NCBI GenBank assembly: GCA_937995595.1 | Contig: CALKJW010000045.1 | Location: 1 to 57,493, forward strand | DNA from: an uncultured Phycisphaerales bacterium | Lineage (GTDB): Bacteria > Planctomycetota > Phycisphaerae > Phycisphaerales > UBA1924 | Length of the DNA: 57,493 bases | Direction: 5' to 3' | Shown here: positions 1 through 7,682 of the stretch, piece after piece | Position numbering within the stretch: the stretch's first letter is position 1 | How the letters are laid out: the number at the start of each line of letters is the position of its first letter | Notes under the pieces: model-generated | The model's input: the letters and a program-made list of their open reading frames with translations, nothing else | Told to the model about the DNA's origin: nothing | Databases searched by the model: none | Program-made: the position numbers and the translations under genes

Positions 1-22
1 CCCCCCCCCCCCCCCCCCCCCC
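1..22. repeat. poly-C tract at window edge
   Basis: Twenty-two consecutive C residues open the window, followed by more C-rich sequence. It lies about 30 bases upstream of the HD-GYP start codon. It may be a real homopolymer, or an assembly or contig-edge artefact; the sequence alone cannot tell. Confidence 0.6.
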
Positions 23-54
23 GCCCCGCAGCGCCGTCGCGCGAAGGAGACTCC

Positions 55-1341
55 GTGCTGAGAATCTCCGTCGACAACGCGGTCCCGCGCATGACGCTGG
101 CGCTGCCCGTGCTGCACCCCGAGAAGCCCGAGCACCTGCTGCTCAAGCCGGGCGCCGAACTGGACATGCCCGCGATCGAGAAGATGCGCGAGATGGGCGT
201 GCGGCGGATCTGGATCCGCTACCCGCCGACGGACTTCCTGCTGCGATACGCGAGCCCGCGCATCATCGCCGAGCACGGCCGGATGGCCTCGCGGCTGGCC
301 GGGTGCTTCGACGCCGTCGCCACCGACACGCACGCGGACCTGGAGTTCACCGACTACGCCTCGACCGTCCGGTCGTTCGCGCAGGCGATCCTCGACGAGC
401 CGAACGCGGCGGTGTTCCTGGGCGACATCCTCGACTCGGGGGCGCCGCTGGTGGCGCACTCGAGCAACGTCTGCTACCTCAGCCTGCTGATGGCGCTCAA
501 ACTCGACGGCTACCTGATCAGCGAGCGTCCGCTGATCGGCGCGCGGCGCGCGCAGAACGTCGAGAACCTGGGCGTGGGCGCGATGCTCCACGACGTCGGG
601 ATGCTGCGACTGGCGCCCGAGGTCGTGGCCGACTGGGAGCGCACCCGCGACGAGACCGACCCGCGCTGGCAGAAGCACGCCGCGCTGGGCTTCGACACGG
701 TCCGCGGCAAGGTCGCCCCGACGGCCGCGGCGGCGGTGCTGCACCACCACCAGCGGATGGACGGCACGGGCTTCCCGAAGCGCCCGCGGATCATGGGCCC
801 GCCGCGCCCGCTGGCCGGTGGGGAGATCCACGTCTTTGCGCGCATCATCGCCGTGGCCGATGTGTTCGACCGGTTCCGCAACCCGCCGCGCCCGGCGGGG
901 GCCCCGTCGCAGCGCGTGCCGACCGTCCGCGCGCTGCGGCAGACGCTGGCGCTGGTGCGCGCCGGCAAACTCGACCCGGTGGTGTTCAAGGCGCTGCTGG
1001 CCGTGGTGCCCGCGTTCGCGCCCGGCTCGCTGGTGGGACTGAGCGACGGCACGTCGTGCGTCGTGGTGTCGTGGGACCCGACGCGCCCCTGCGAGCCGGT
1101 GGTGCAGATCGTGCCCGACACGGAGGACTTCCTGCGTCCCCGCGCCCCGGCCGACGACCCGCCGCGGCTCGGGCACGTCATCGACCTGCGCAACCGGCGC
1201 GACGTGTCGGTGGCGCTGGCCGAGGGCGAGCACGTGGGCGCCGACTCGTTCCACGCGCGCAACGCGCGCGAGTTCGACCTGCGGTATCAGTTCGTCGGGG
1301 GCGTGTTCGCCGGCGCGCTGCCCTCGGCCGCGGCGGGCTGA
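55..1341 (+). CDS. HD-GYP domain protein (probable cyclic-di-GMP phosphodiesterase)
   Basis: HD-GYP proteins hydrolyse cyclic di-GMP and act in the cytoplasm to control surface attachment and motility. The N-terminal part (about 1-120) has no domain I recognise. The HD domain shows His-Asp at 179-180 and the second motif HHHQRMDGTGFP at 230-241, followed by ADVFDRF at 268-274. Two positions differ from the usual pattern: HDxGK reads HDVGM, and the GYP triad reads GFP. Activity is therefore probable, not certain. No PAS, receiver or GGDEF domain is attached. The start is GTG, chosen because AAGGAGA at 44-50 lies four bases upstream. The 3' end overlaps the convergent HlyD-type gene by 55 bp. 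Its place ahead of a pilus cluster fits a role in surface behaviour, but no shared transcript is visible. Confidence 0.82.
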   Translation: MLRISVDNAVPRMTLALPVLHPEKPEHLLLKPGAELDMPAIEKMREMGVRRIWIRYPPTDFLLRYASPRIIAEHGRMASRLAGCFDAVATDTHADLEFTDYASTVRSFAQAILDEPNAAVFLGDILDSGAPLVAHSSNVCYLSLLMALKLDGYLISERPLIGARRAQNVENLGVGAMLHDVGMLRLAPEVVADWERTRDETDPRWQKHAALGFDTVRGKVAPTAAAAVLHHHQRMDGTGFPKRPRIMGPPRPLAGGEIHVFARIIAVADVFDRFRNPPRPAGAPSQRVPTVRALRQTLALVRAGKLDPVVFKALLAVVPAFAPGSLVGLSDGTSCVVVSWDPTRPCEPVVQIVPDTEDFLRPRAPADDPPRLGHVIDLRNRRDVSVALAEGEHVGADSFHARNAREFDLRYQFVGGVFAGALPSAAAG

Positions 1342-3146
1342 GCGGGCGGGCCCGCGGTCGTGGCGGCGGGAGCGGTGGGGGCGGCGTTGCTCGCGCCGCT
1401 TTCTTCGGCCGCGGGGGTCGGGCGTGCCGGGTTGGGCCTCTGCGGGCGCTGGCCGCCGGGGCCCGCCGGGCCGCCGGGGCGCGCCGCGCCGCGGGCGTCG
1501 CCGTCGCCGCCGGTGGCCGAGACGATCTGCCCCTGTTCGCCGAGTTTCAGGCCGACCGCGGCCAGTTCGGCCTCGTCCCAAGGGCGCTGGCGCACCTCGT
1601 TGGGCGCGGGCCGGCGCGCCAGCACGCGCTCGCCGACGTTCAGGCCCGCGCGCACCTCGGCGAAACGGTCGGACCGCTGCCCGAGCAGGACGGGCCGGCG
1701 GACGAACTGCGAGGAGTTGGCCTCCTGCACGTGCACGAAGCGCACCGGCCCCTCGTTGAAGACCGCCTGCACCGGCACGGTCAGCGCGTCGGTCACGCGG
1801 CCGAGGGTGATCTCGGCCTCGCAGCGCATCGAGGGCTTGAGGTCCGCGCCCTTGCCCGACGACAGCGCCTCCCGGTCCAGCGCGATGCGCACGGTGTACT
1901 CGCGCAGGTTCGGGTCCATCCAGCGCGAGGTCTGCTCGGCCAGCACGCCGATGGTCTCGACGCGCCCGGGGAAGCGCGCGTCGCCGACCGCGTCCACCTT
2001 CACCGTCACCGGCTGCCCCGGCCGCACGCGCCCGGCGAGGCTCTCGTGCACGCGCACCGCGGCGATCATCTCCGCCGTGTCGGGCAGCACGATCAGCAAC
2101 TGGTTTGGGAAGACGCGCGTGCCCACCTGCAGGGGGCCCTCGTTGTCGCCCCAGCGGCTCTGCTCGATGCTGGTGCCGTAGACGACCAGCCCGTCGGAGG
2201 GCGCGCGGATGACCGACGCGGCCAGTTGCTCGCGGAGGTTGGCCAGCCGCTTGTCGCGCAGCGCCAGGGCCTCGCGCCGGTTGTTGAGCGTGGCCTCCTT
2301 GCTGGCCAGCCGGCTGATGTTCTGCCGCTCGACGCGCTCGACCTCGGCCTCGGCCTCCTCGACGTCGGAGAGCCGCTGCTTCTCGTCGCGGACGCGCTGG
2401 AAGTCCTCGTAGACCTGCTGATCGAGTTTGCGCCGTGTCAGGTCGCTGACGGCCTGCTCCCACGCCAGTTCGTCCTGGCGGAGCAGGTCCTTGCTGTAGT
2501 AGCCGCGCTCGTGGAGGCTGACGCTCTTCTCGAACTTCTCGCGGAGGCGGAGTTCCTCCTTCGTGGCGCGCTCGACGCTGTGCTGCAACTCCAGCCGCTT
2601 GCTGACGAGTTCGCCCGACCGCCATTTCTCCAGGTCGAGGATCGCCAGCGCGAGTTTGAGGTTCGCCGCGCGGAGCGCCGACTCGTTCTCCAGCAACTGG
2701 ATCGCGTAGCCCTGCTCGGCCTCGACCAGCGCGGCCCGCACCGAGTCGCTCTCCAGCGATTCGGTGTCCAGCCGCTGCTGCATCGGCTCGGCGTTCAGGC
2801 GCACCAGGATGTCCCCCGCCTTGACGCGCCGGCCCTCCTCGATGATCTCGACGATGGTCGTGTCCGAGTCGATCTTGTTGCGGATCTCGATCTGGTTGCG
2901 CGTGCGCAGGTCGCCCGTCGCCGTCGTCGTCACGTCAAAGTCCATCCGCGAGACGACCGCCACGTCCACCGCCGCGGCCGGGGCCTTGGCCTTGGACGGC
3001 TGCGGCGACGCGGGCGACACCGCTACCAGCACGCCCGCCCCGACGGCCAACGCGCCGGCAAGGCACGCCCCGACCAGCGCGCGGCGTGATCGGCTGCGCC
3101 GGGCAACGGGCTGGCGTGCGGTGTCGGGCTGGACGATCGTGGGCAT
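1287..3146 (-). CDS. HlyD/RND-type membrane fusion (periplasmic adaptor) protein
   Basis: Adaptor proteins of this family link an inner-membrane pump or ABC transporter to the outer membrane. One membrane span lies near residues 23-43. A biotinyl-lipoyl-like half follows (about 75-125, EGRRVKAGDILVRLNAEP), then a long charged coiled coil (about 130-320). The second half begins at SVIRAPSDGLVVYGT, followed by a beta-barrel region. The last 80 residues are Pro/Ala/Gly-rich and unstructured. I chose the ATG at 3146 over one 33 bases upstream because CGGAG lies seven to eight bases before it. No pump gene is adjacent. The MacB-like permease at 26483 could be a partner, but nothing here links them. 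At about 619 residues it is long for the family, because of the coiled coil and tail. Confidence 0.85.
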   Translation of the reverse strand: MPTIVQPDTARQPVARRSRSRRALVGACLAGALAVGAGVLVAVSPASPQPSKAKAPAAAVDVAVVSRMDFDVTTTATGDLRTRNQIEIRNKIDSDTTIVEIIEEGRRVKAGDILVRLNAEPMQQRLDTESLESDSVRAALVEAEQGYAIQLLENESALRAANLKLALAILDLEKWRSGELVSKRLELQHSVERATKEELRLREKFEKSVSLHERGYYSKDLLRQDELAWEQAVSDLTRRKLDQQVYEDFQRVRDEKQRLSDVEEAEAEVERVERQNISRLASKEATLNNRREALALRDKRLANLREQLAASVIRAPSDGLVVYGTSIEQSRWGDNEGPLQVGTRVFPNQLLIVLPDTAEMIAAVRVHESLAGRVRPGQPVTVKVDAVGDARFPGRVETIGVLAEQTSRWMDPNLREYTVRIALDREALSSGKGADLKPSMRCEAEITLGRVTDALTVPVQAVFNEGPVRFVHVQEANSSQFVRRPVLLGQRSDRFAEVRAGLNVGERVLARRPAPNEVRQRPWDEAELAAVGLKLGEQGQIVSATGGDGDARGAARPGGPAGPGGQRPQRPNPARPTPAAEESGASNAAPTAPAATTAGPPAQPAAAEGSAPANTPPTN

Positions 3147-3269
3147 TGTGATCTCCGGGCAGTGCATGGGCGGGCGCAAGGACTCCGATAGAGGATTGAA
3201 CCGTCCAACGGCGGGCCGGTTGACGAGTCAGGGGCCTGTGCGGGATTCGGCGCCGGTACCCTAGGCCGC

Positions 3270-3998
3270 ATGGGCGCGGCGCTGCGCGACATCTCGCACA
3301 ACGGGCGTGTGCTGCTCGTGGTCGCCGCGCCCGCCGAGGCCCGCGCGGTCGCCGCGGGGTTCGGATTGAGCCGGGATCGGTCGGGCCCGGCCGCGTCGTG
3401 GGACTGGCCCGTCGTGCCGCTGGCCGAGGGTGTGGACCTGTTGGAGACGGGCGTTGGCAAGGTCAACGCCGCGGCGGCCGCGGCGGTGCGCGGGCCGTCG
3501 TACGGGGCCGTGCTCAACCTCGGCGTGTGCGGGGCGTTGCCGGCCGCCGATCCGCCGCGGATCGGCGATTGCGTGCTGGCGTCGGAGTCGGTGTACGCCG
3601 ACGAGGGCGTGCAGACGGAAGCGGGCTTTCAGACCGTGCCGGAGATGGGCTTTGCCCTCGGGCCGTTCGGGGGCGCGGGCGTGCCGTGCGACGGCGTGCT
3701 GCTGGGCGCGCTCTCGCCGCTGGCGGGGCGTGTCGCGCCGGTGGCGACGGTCTCGACGTGCTCGGGGACCGACGCGCTGGCGCGGTCGGTCGCGCTGCGC
3801 ACAGGGGCGGCGGCGGAGGCGATGGAGGGCGCGGCGGTGGGGCACGCGCTGGCGCGGCTGGCGCCGTCGGCGCGCTTCGCGGAACTGCGCGTCGTGAGCA
3901 ACACCACCGGCGACCGTTCGCGCCAGCGCTGGGACCTCGGGAGCGCGCTGGCGCGGCTGACCGGCCTCGCCGCGGCGCTGGCCGGTTCTCGGACCTGA
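3270..3998 (+). CDS. mqnB: futalosine hydrolase (MqnB-like nucleosidase)
   Basis: MqnB removes hypoxanthine from futalosine to give dehypoxanthinyl futalosine, a step of the alternative menaquinone pathway. The fold is the MTA/SAH nucleosidase type. Visible family motifs are TGVGKVNAA near residue 55, NLGVCGALPA near 76, SVYADEGVQTEAGFQ near 110, and EAMEGAAVGHA with RVVSNTTGDRSRQRW in the C-terminal half. The last two match futalosine hydrolases better than MTA/SAH nucleosidase. The length of 242 residues is typical. The ATG has no Shine-Dalgarno site. A TACCCT hexamer at 3257-3262, seven bases before the ATG, could be a -10 element of a leaderless transcript. It is divergent from the HlyD-type gene. 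No other menaquinone gene is in the window. Confidence 0.78.
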   Translation: MGAALRDISHNGRVLLVVAAPAEARAVAAGFGLSRDRSGPAASWDWPVVPLAEGVDLLETGVGKVNAAAAAAVRGPSYGAVLNLGVCGALPAADPPRIGDCVLASESVYADEGVQTEAGFQTVPEMGFALGPFGGAGVPCDGVLLGALSPLAGRVAPVATVSTCSGTDALARSVALRTGAAAEAMEGAAVGHALARLAPSARFAELRVVSNTTGDRSRQRWDLGSALARLTGLAAALAGSRT

Positions 3999-4182
3999 GC
4001 CCTCCGGCCGCGCGCGGTGCGCAACGGCGCGCTCTGGTCGGGATGTTCCGTCGCCGACGGCAAGCCCGGCCGTTCCCGTCACAGGCTGTCTCAACACCCC
4101 GGCTCCGCGCGACGATGCTCGCCCGGTGCGGTTGGCGCGCGCCGAGGTCGGCGCGGGCCGTCGCGCCGGGAGGCGTGTGTTC

Positions 4183-5475
4183 ATGGCGTTCTCGTTCGGC
4201 CGCATGAAGTCCGCCGCGATGGGCCACCTGGCCCTCGGGACGCTGCCGATCGCCGTGGACTTCGGCGCATCGAGCCTGAAGGTGCTGCAACTGGAGGGCG
4301 GCGACGCGCCGTCGCTGATCGCCGCGGCGGCGGTCGACGTGCCCGACAACATCCTGCACGACGCGGGCAAGCGCTTCGCGTTCCAGTTTCAGGCGCTGCC
4401 GAAACTGATCCGCTCGGCGGGGTTCAAGGGCCGGCGCGCGATGTGCGCGATCCCCGCGGCGCACATGTTCTGCAAGCACATGCAGTTCCCCAAGGCCGAG
4501 GGCGTCGAGCTCAAGTCGCTGGTGCAGGCCGCGGTCCACCAGCACCTGGCCTGCCCGCCCGAGGCGCTGGTCTACCGGCACGTGCCGGTCGAGGGCGCGC
4601 AGCCGGTGGGCACGGGGGCGGGCAAGACCGAGGTGATCTGTCTGGCCGCGGCGCGCGAGATGATCGGTCGCATGATGATCGCGCTGCGCGAGGCGCGTCT
4701 CGAGTGCGTGGGGATGCACCCGGAGTACTCGGCGACGATGGCGGCCTTCGCGCACCTGAACCGGCGCGCCGAGGACGCCAACCTCGCGACGCTCTACCTC
4801 GACCTGGCCTACGGCGCCACCAAGGTCGTGATCGGCCACGGGACGAACCTGGTGTTCGCCAAGACGGTGCCCATGGCCGGGGCCGAGTTCGACGAGGCGG
4901 TCGCGCGTGCGCTGGACGTGCAGACCGGCGAGGCGCGGGCCCGCAGGCTCGCCGCGGCCGAACTGGTCGCGCACCCGGCGCCGGGGCCCAAGACGCCCGG
5001 CGCGGCCGGGCACGCGATGCTCAACGCGGCGCGCCGACAGGCCGGCGCGGGCGACGCGCCGGCCGAAGGCGATTCGCCGGTCGCGCTGGCCGAGGACCGG
5101 CGTGTCGGCCTGCCCGTTCCCGGCTCCAGCGGCGACGTGATGAGCCAGCCCCCGGCGCGCGTCGCGACCGATGGGTTCGACCTGAGCGACCAGTTGGAAG
5201 TGCTGACCGACGAGGTGGCCGGCTGCCTGCGCTACTACGAGGCGATCTTCCCCGGCCGCAAGGTGCAGCGGGCGGTGCTGTTCGGCGGGGAGTCCCGGCA
5301 CCGCGGGCTGTGCCAGCAGGTGGCCAGGCGGATCCGGCTGGCGGCGCAGGTCGCCGACCCGGTGGCGCGGATGGCGCGCACCGGCAACGAGCCGTGCGTG
5401 GGCGTGGACTTCTCGCAGCCGCAGCCTGGGTGGACCGTCGCCTTCGGCCTGTCGCTGTGCCCGCCGGACCTCTAG
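4183..5475 (+). CDS. pilM: PilM-like actin-fold protein of type IV pilus assembly
   Basis: PilM is a cytoplasmic FtsA/actin-fold protein that binds the tail of PilN and helps build the pilus inner-membrane platform. The N-terminal phosphate-binding strand is visible as IAVDFGASSLKVLQLEGG (about 23-40), and LATLYLDLAYGATKVVIG in the middle is the second nucleotide-binding half. A poorly conserved Ala/Pro-rich insert (about 260-325) precedes the C-terminal QRAVLFGGESRHRGL segment. I chose ATG 4183 over an upstream in-frame start because GGGAGG at 4168-4173 lies nine bases before it. It heads a co-directional run with PilN, PilO, PilP-like and PilB genes, which supports the call more than sequence alone. 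At 430 residues it is longer than typical PilM (about 350) because of the insert. Confidence 0.72.
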   Translation: MAFSFGRMKSAAMGHLALGTLPIAVDFGASSLKVLQLEGGDAPSLIAAAAVDVPDNILHDAGKRFAFQFQALPKLIRSAGFKGRRAMCAIPAAHMFCKHMQFPKAEGVELKSLVQAAVHQHLACPPEALVYRHVPVEGAQPVGTGAGKTEVICLAAAREMIGRMMIALREARLECVGMHPEYSATMAAFAHLNRRAEDANLATLYLDLAYGATKVVIGHGTNLVFAKTVPMAGAEFDEAVARALDVQTGEARARRLAAAELVAHPAPGPKTPGAAGHAMLNAARRQAGAGDAPAEGDSPVALAEDRRVGLPVPGSSGDVMSQPPARVATDGFDLSDQLEVLTDEVAGCLRYYEAIFPGRKVQRAVLFGGESRHRGLCQQVARRIRLAAQVADPVARMARTGNEPCVGVDFSQPQPGWTVAFGLSLCPPDL

Positions 5476-5530
5476 ACCCCGGAGTTGAACGCGTGGACCG
5501 CCCGAGCGCGACAAGGCCAAGGAGCAAGGC

Positions 5531-6388
5531 ATGAGTTTCTACAACCGGCGCCCGGGGACGGGCGGGTCCTTCCTCCCGGAGGATTACATCGAGAAGAAGG
5601 CGGAGAACAGGAACCTGTTCATCGCGGTCTTCCTGTTCATCGTGGTGACGCTGGGCGTGGTGGGCGCGTTCTTCGTGACCAACCGCCAGTGGACGACGGT
5701 CAAGGCCCGCCAGCAGGAGATCAACCGGCACTACGCGACCGAGACCGCCAAGATCGAGCAACTCAAGGTGCTCGAGGCGCAGAAGCAGGAGATGCTCGAG
5801 AAGGCGGAGGTGACGACCGCGCTGATCGAGAAGGTCCCGCGCTCGATCCTGCTGGCCGAGCTCATCAACCGCATGCCGCAGGAACTGACGCTGACCGAAC
5901 TGAACCTCAAGAGCAAGCGCATCGCCGAGCCCAAGCCCAAGCCCTCGCCCAACCAGCCCAAGGCGGGCCAGCCGCGGACGCTCGCCTCGGCCCGCCCCGG
6001 CGCGCCCAAGCCCGGGGAGAAGGCCGAGCCGCCGCCCAAGCCGGCCCCGCCGCGCTTCGAGTTCAAGATCGAGATCATGGGCCTGGCGGGGGCCGACGAG
6101 GAGATCGCCGACTACCACCGCGCCCTGTCGGACTGCCCGCTGCTGGACAAGGTCGAGATCCTGTACTCGGGGGACGTGAAGGTGGAGGAGGTCCGGATGC
6201 GCAAGTTCCGGATCGAGTGCATGATCCGGCCCAACGCCGACGCGCGCCACATCGAGCCGCTGCAGGTCCCGCGCCTGCCGCCGCGCCCGGGCGTGGCGGG
6301 CATGAACCGTCTGCTCAACATCGACCCCATGGACCCGACCCAGCCGCGCGAACTGACCGACGCGGCGCAGGCGGGGGGAAAGGACTGA
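5531..6388 (+). CDS. pilN: PilN-like inner-membrane platform protein
   Basis: PilN is a bitopic inner-membrane protein; its cytoplasmic N-terminus contacts PilM and its periplasmic part pairs with PilO. The sequence has a short N-terminal cytoplasmic tail, one clear membrane span (about 28-50, LFIAVFLFIVVTLGVVGAFF), a coiled coil (about 55-100) and a C-terminal alpha/beta region (about 175-230) with FKIEIMGLAGADEEIADYH. A Pro/Lys/Ala-rich linker (about 130-175) is unusual for the family. The 34-residue tail carries the phrase LLNIDPMDPTQPREL, of unknown role. It follows pilM by 55 bp. The assignment rests on topology and gene order more than on strong sequence identity. Confidence 0.68.
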   Translation: MSFYNRRPGTGGSFLPEDYIEKKAENRNLFIAVFLFIVVTLGVVGAFFVTNRQWTTVKARQQEINRHYATETAKIEQLKVLEAQKQEMLEKAEVTTALIEKVPRSILLAELINRMPQELTLTELNLKSKRIAEPKPKPSPNQPKAGQPRTLASARPGAPKPGEKAEPPPKPAPPRFEFKIEIMGLAGADEEIADYHRALSDCPLLDKVEILYSGDVKVEEVRMRKFRIECMIRPNADARHIEPLQVPRLPPRPGVAGMNRLLNIDPMDPTQPRELTDAAQAGGKD

Positions 6389-6395
6389 CCGCCCC

Positions 6396-6944
6396 ATGAA
6401 CGCCGCGCTCCGACAGCTGCTCTTCCTCGGCGTCCTGCTGGCGCTGCCGATCGCCTCGTACTTCCTGGTGTTCAAGCCCCAGAACGAGGAGATCGCCAAG
6501 GCCAAGAAGGAGATCGAGCACAAGCAGGCGATGCTCGAGAAACTCCGCCAGGCGACCTCGCAGACCGAGGACCTTGCGCGGGCCAACGACCAGGTGAAGC
6601 GCGCCATCGAGGCCATCCAGTCGCGCCTGCCGAGCACCAAGGAGATGGACAACGTGCTTCGGCAGGTCTCGGGCCTTGCCGGCAAGAGCGCCCTGCGCGT
6701 GCCGCAGTTCAAGAAGTCCGACAAGGTCGCGCCCGCCGGGCTGGCGATGGAGCAGCCCATCGACCTGGAGATCACCGGCGACTTCGACGGGTTCTACTCG
6801 TTCCTGCTCGAACTGGAGCAGTTGCCGCGCATCATGCGCATCCCCGACTTCTCGATCGTGCGCTCGGACAAGGTCGACGGCGAGATGAAGACCAAACTCG
6901 TCCTGTCGATCTTCTACGAGGGCGAAGGGAGCGACGCCAAATGA
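6396..6944 (+). CDS. pilO: PilO-like inner-membrane platform protein
   Basis: PilO pairs with PilN in the periplasm and aligns the pilus or secretion machine between the membranes. Visible features are a membrane span at about 8-26 (LLFLGVLLALPIASYFLVF), a coiled coil at about 30-80 rich in Glu and Lys, and a C-terminal alpha/beta domain (about 110-180) with IDLEITGDFDGFYSFLLELE. That phrase is the classic PilO/GspM-like ferredoxin-fold segment. The length of 182 residues fits. It starts 7 bases after pilN and its end overlaps the next gene by 4 bp (ATGA), which implies translational coupling. Confidence 0.75.
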   Translation: MNAALRQLLFLGVLLALPIASYFLVFKPQNEEIAKAKKEIEHKQAMLEKLRQATSQTEDLARANDQVKRAIEAIQSRLPSTKEMDNVLRQVSGLAGKSALRVPQFKKSDKVAPAGLAMEQPIDLEITGDFDGFYSFLLELEQLPRIMRIPDFSIVRSDKVDGEMKTKLVLSIFYEGEGSDAK

Positions 6945-7675
6945 CGAACCTGAACCCGACCGCGCCGCAGGGCGCGCCCGACAAGCCCGACGCCGCGCCC
7001 GACGGGGTCGTGGGCGGCACGTTCCGGCTCGAGGCGATGGCCGCCGGCGCCGACCCCGCGCCGGTCGACCCCTCCGTCGCGCCCGCCCGCCGGGGCCTGC
7101 GCTCGACGCAGACCGTCGCGCTGGCGCTGCTGGTCGCCGCGGCGGGCGGCGTGGTGTACGGCATGCGCCAGGCGGGCATCGGCCCGATGGGCGCGCTGGC
7201 GACCACCAAGATGCCCGACTACGACGTGACCAAGGCGCCCGGCTCCAAGACCGCCGACCACAAGCGCGTGCTGGCGCAGCTCGAGGCGACGACCACCGGC
7301 GCGCAGGTCCCGCCGGACCAGGTGCAGAAGAACCCCTTCCGCCTGGCGGACCTGCTCTCGACCGACGCCGGGCCGATCGACGACGGCGCGAGCGAGGCGG
7401 CCGAGCGGGCCCGCGCCGAGCGCGCCAGGCGCGACGCCGAGGCCCGCGCCAAGCGCGTCGCCTCCGACCTGGCCTCGCTCAAGGTCAACGCCATCATGGG
7501 CGGCTCGACGCCCGTGGCGCGCCTCTCGGGCGAGATGTACCGCGTCGGCGACCGCGTGGGCGACTTCACCGTCACCGCCATCCGCGCGCGCGAGGTCGAC
7601 CTCGAGGCCGACGGTCAGACCTACACCCTCTCGCTCGACCAGCCCGACCTGAAGAAGGCCCCCAAGAGGAAGTGA
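6941..7675 (+). CDS. PilP/GspC-like membrane-anchored linker protein
   Basis: The position after pilO and the layout suggest the PilP/GspC role: an inner-membrane protein whose periplasmic domain reaches the secretin. There is a disordered cytoplasmic N-terminus rich in Ala and Pro, a membrane span near 55-77, and an Arg/Ala/Glu-rich helix (about 145-180). A small C-terminal beta domain (about 180-240) shows LKVNAIMGGSTPVARLSGE and GDRVGDFTVTAI. That last part resembles the HR/PilP beta-sandwich, in which a short protein reports on its own maturation loop. The start overlaps the pilO stop by 4 bp. No lipobox is present, so it differs from true PilP, which is a lipoprotein. A GspC-type anchor is equally possible. 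Confidence 0.58.
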   Translation: MTNLNPTAPQGAPDKPDAAPDGVVGGTFRLEAMAAGADPAPVDPSVAPARRGLRSTQTVALALLVAAAGGVVYGMRQAGIGPMGALATTKMPDYDVTKAPGSKTADHKRVLAQLEATTTGAQVPPDQVQKNPFRLADLLSTDAGPIDDGASEAAERARAERARRDAEARAKRVASDLASLKVNAIMGGSTPVARLSGEMYRVGDRVGDFTVTAIRAREVDLEADGQTYTLSLDQPDLKKAPKRK

Positions 7676-7682
7676 GCAGGCC

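Noticed and set aside
303-3089. 928-residue open frame over two genes
   Set aside because: It crosses the HD-GYP gene and the antisense of the HlyD-type gene and is almost all Arg, Ala, Gly and Pro, the mark of a shadow frame in high-GC DNA.
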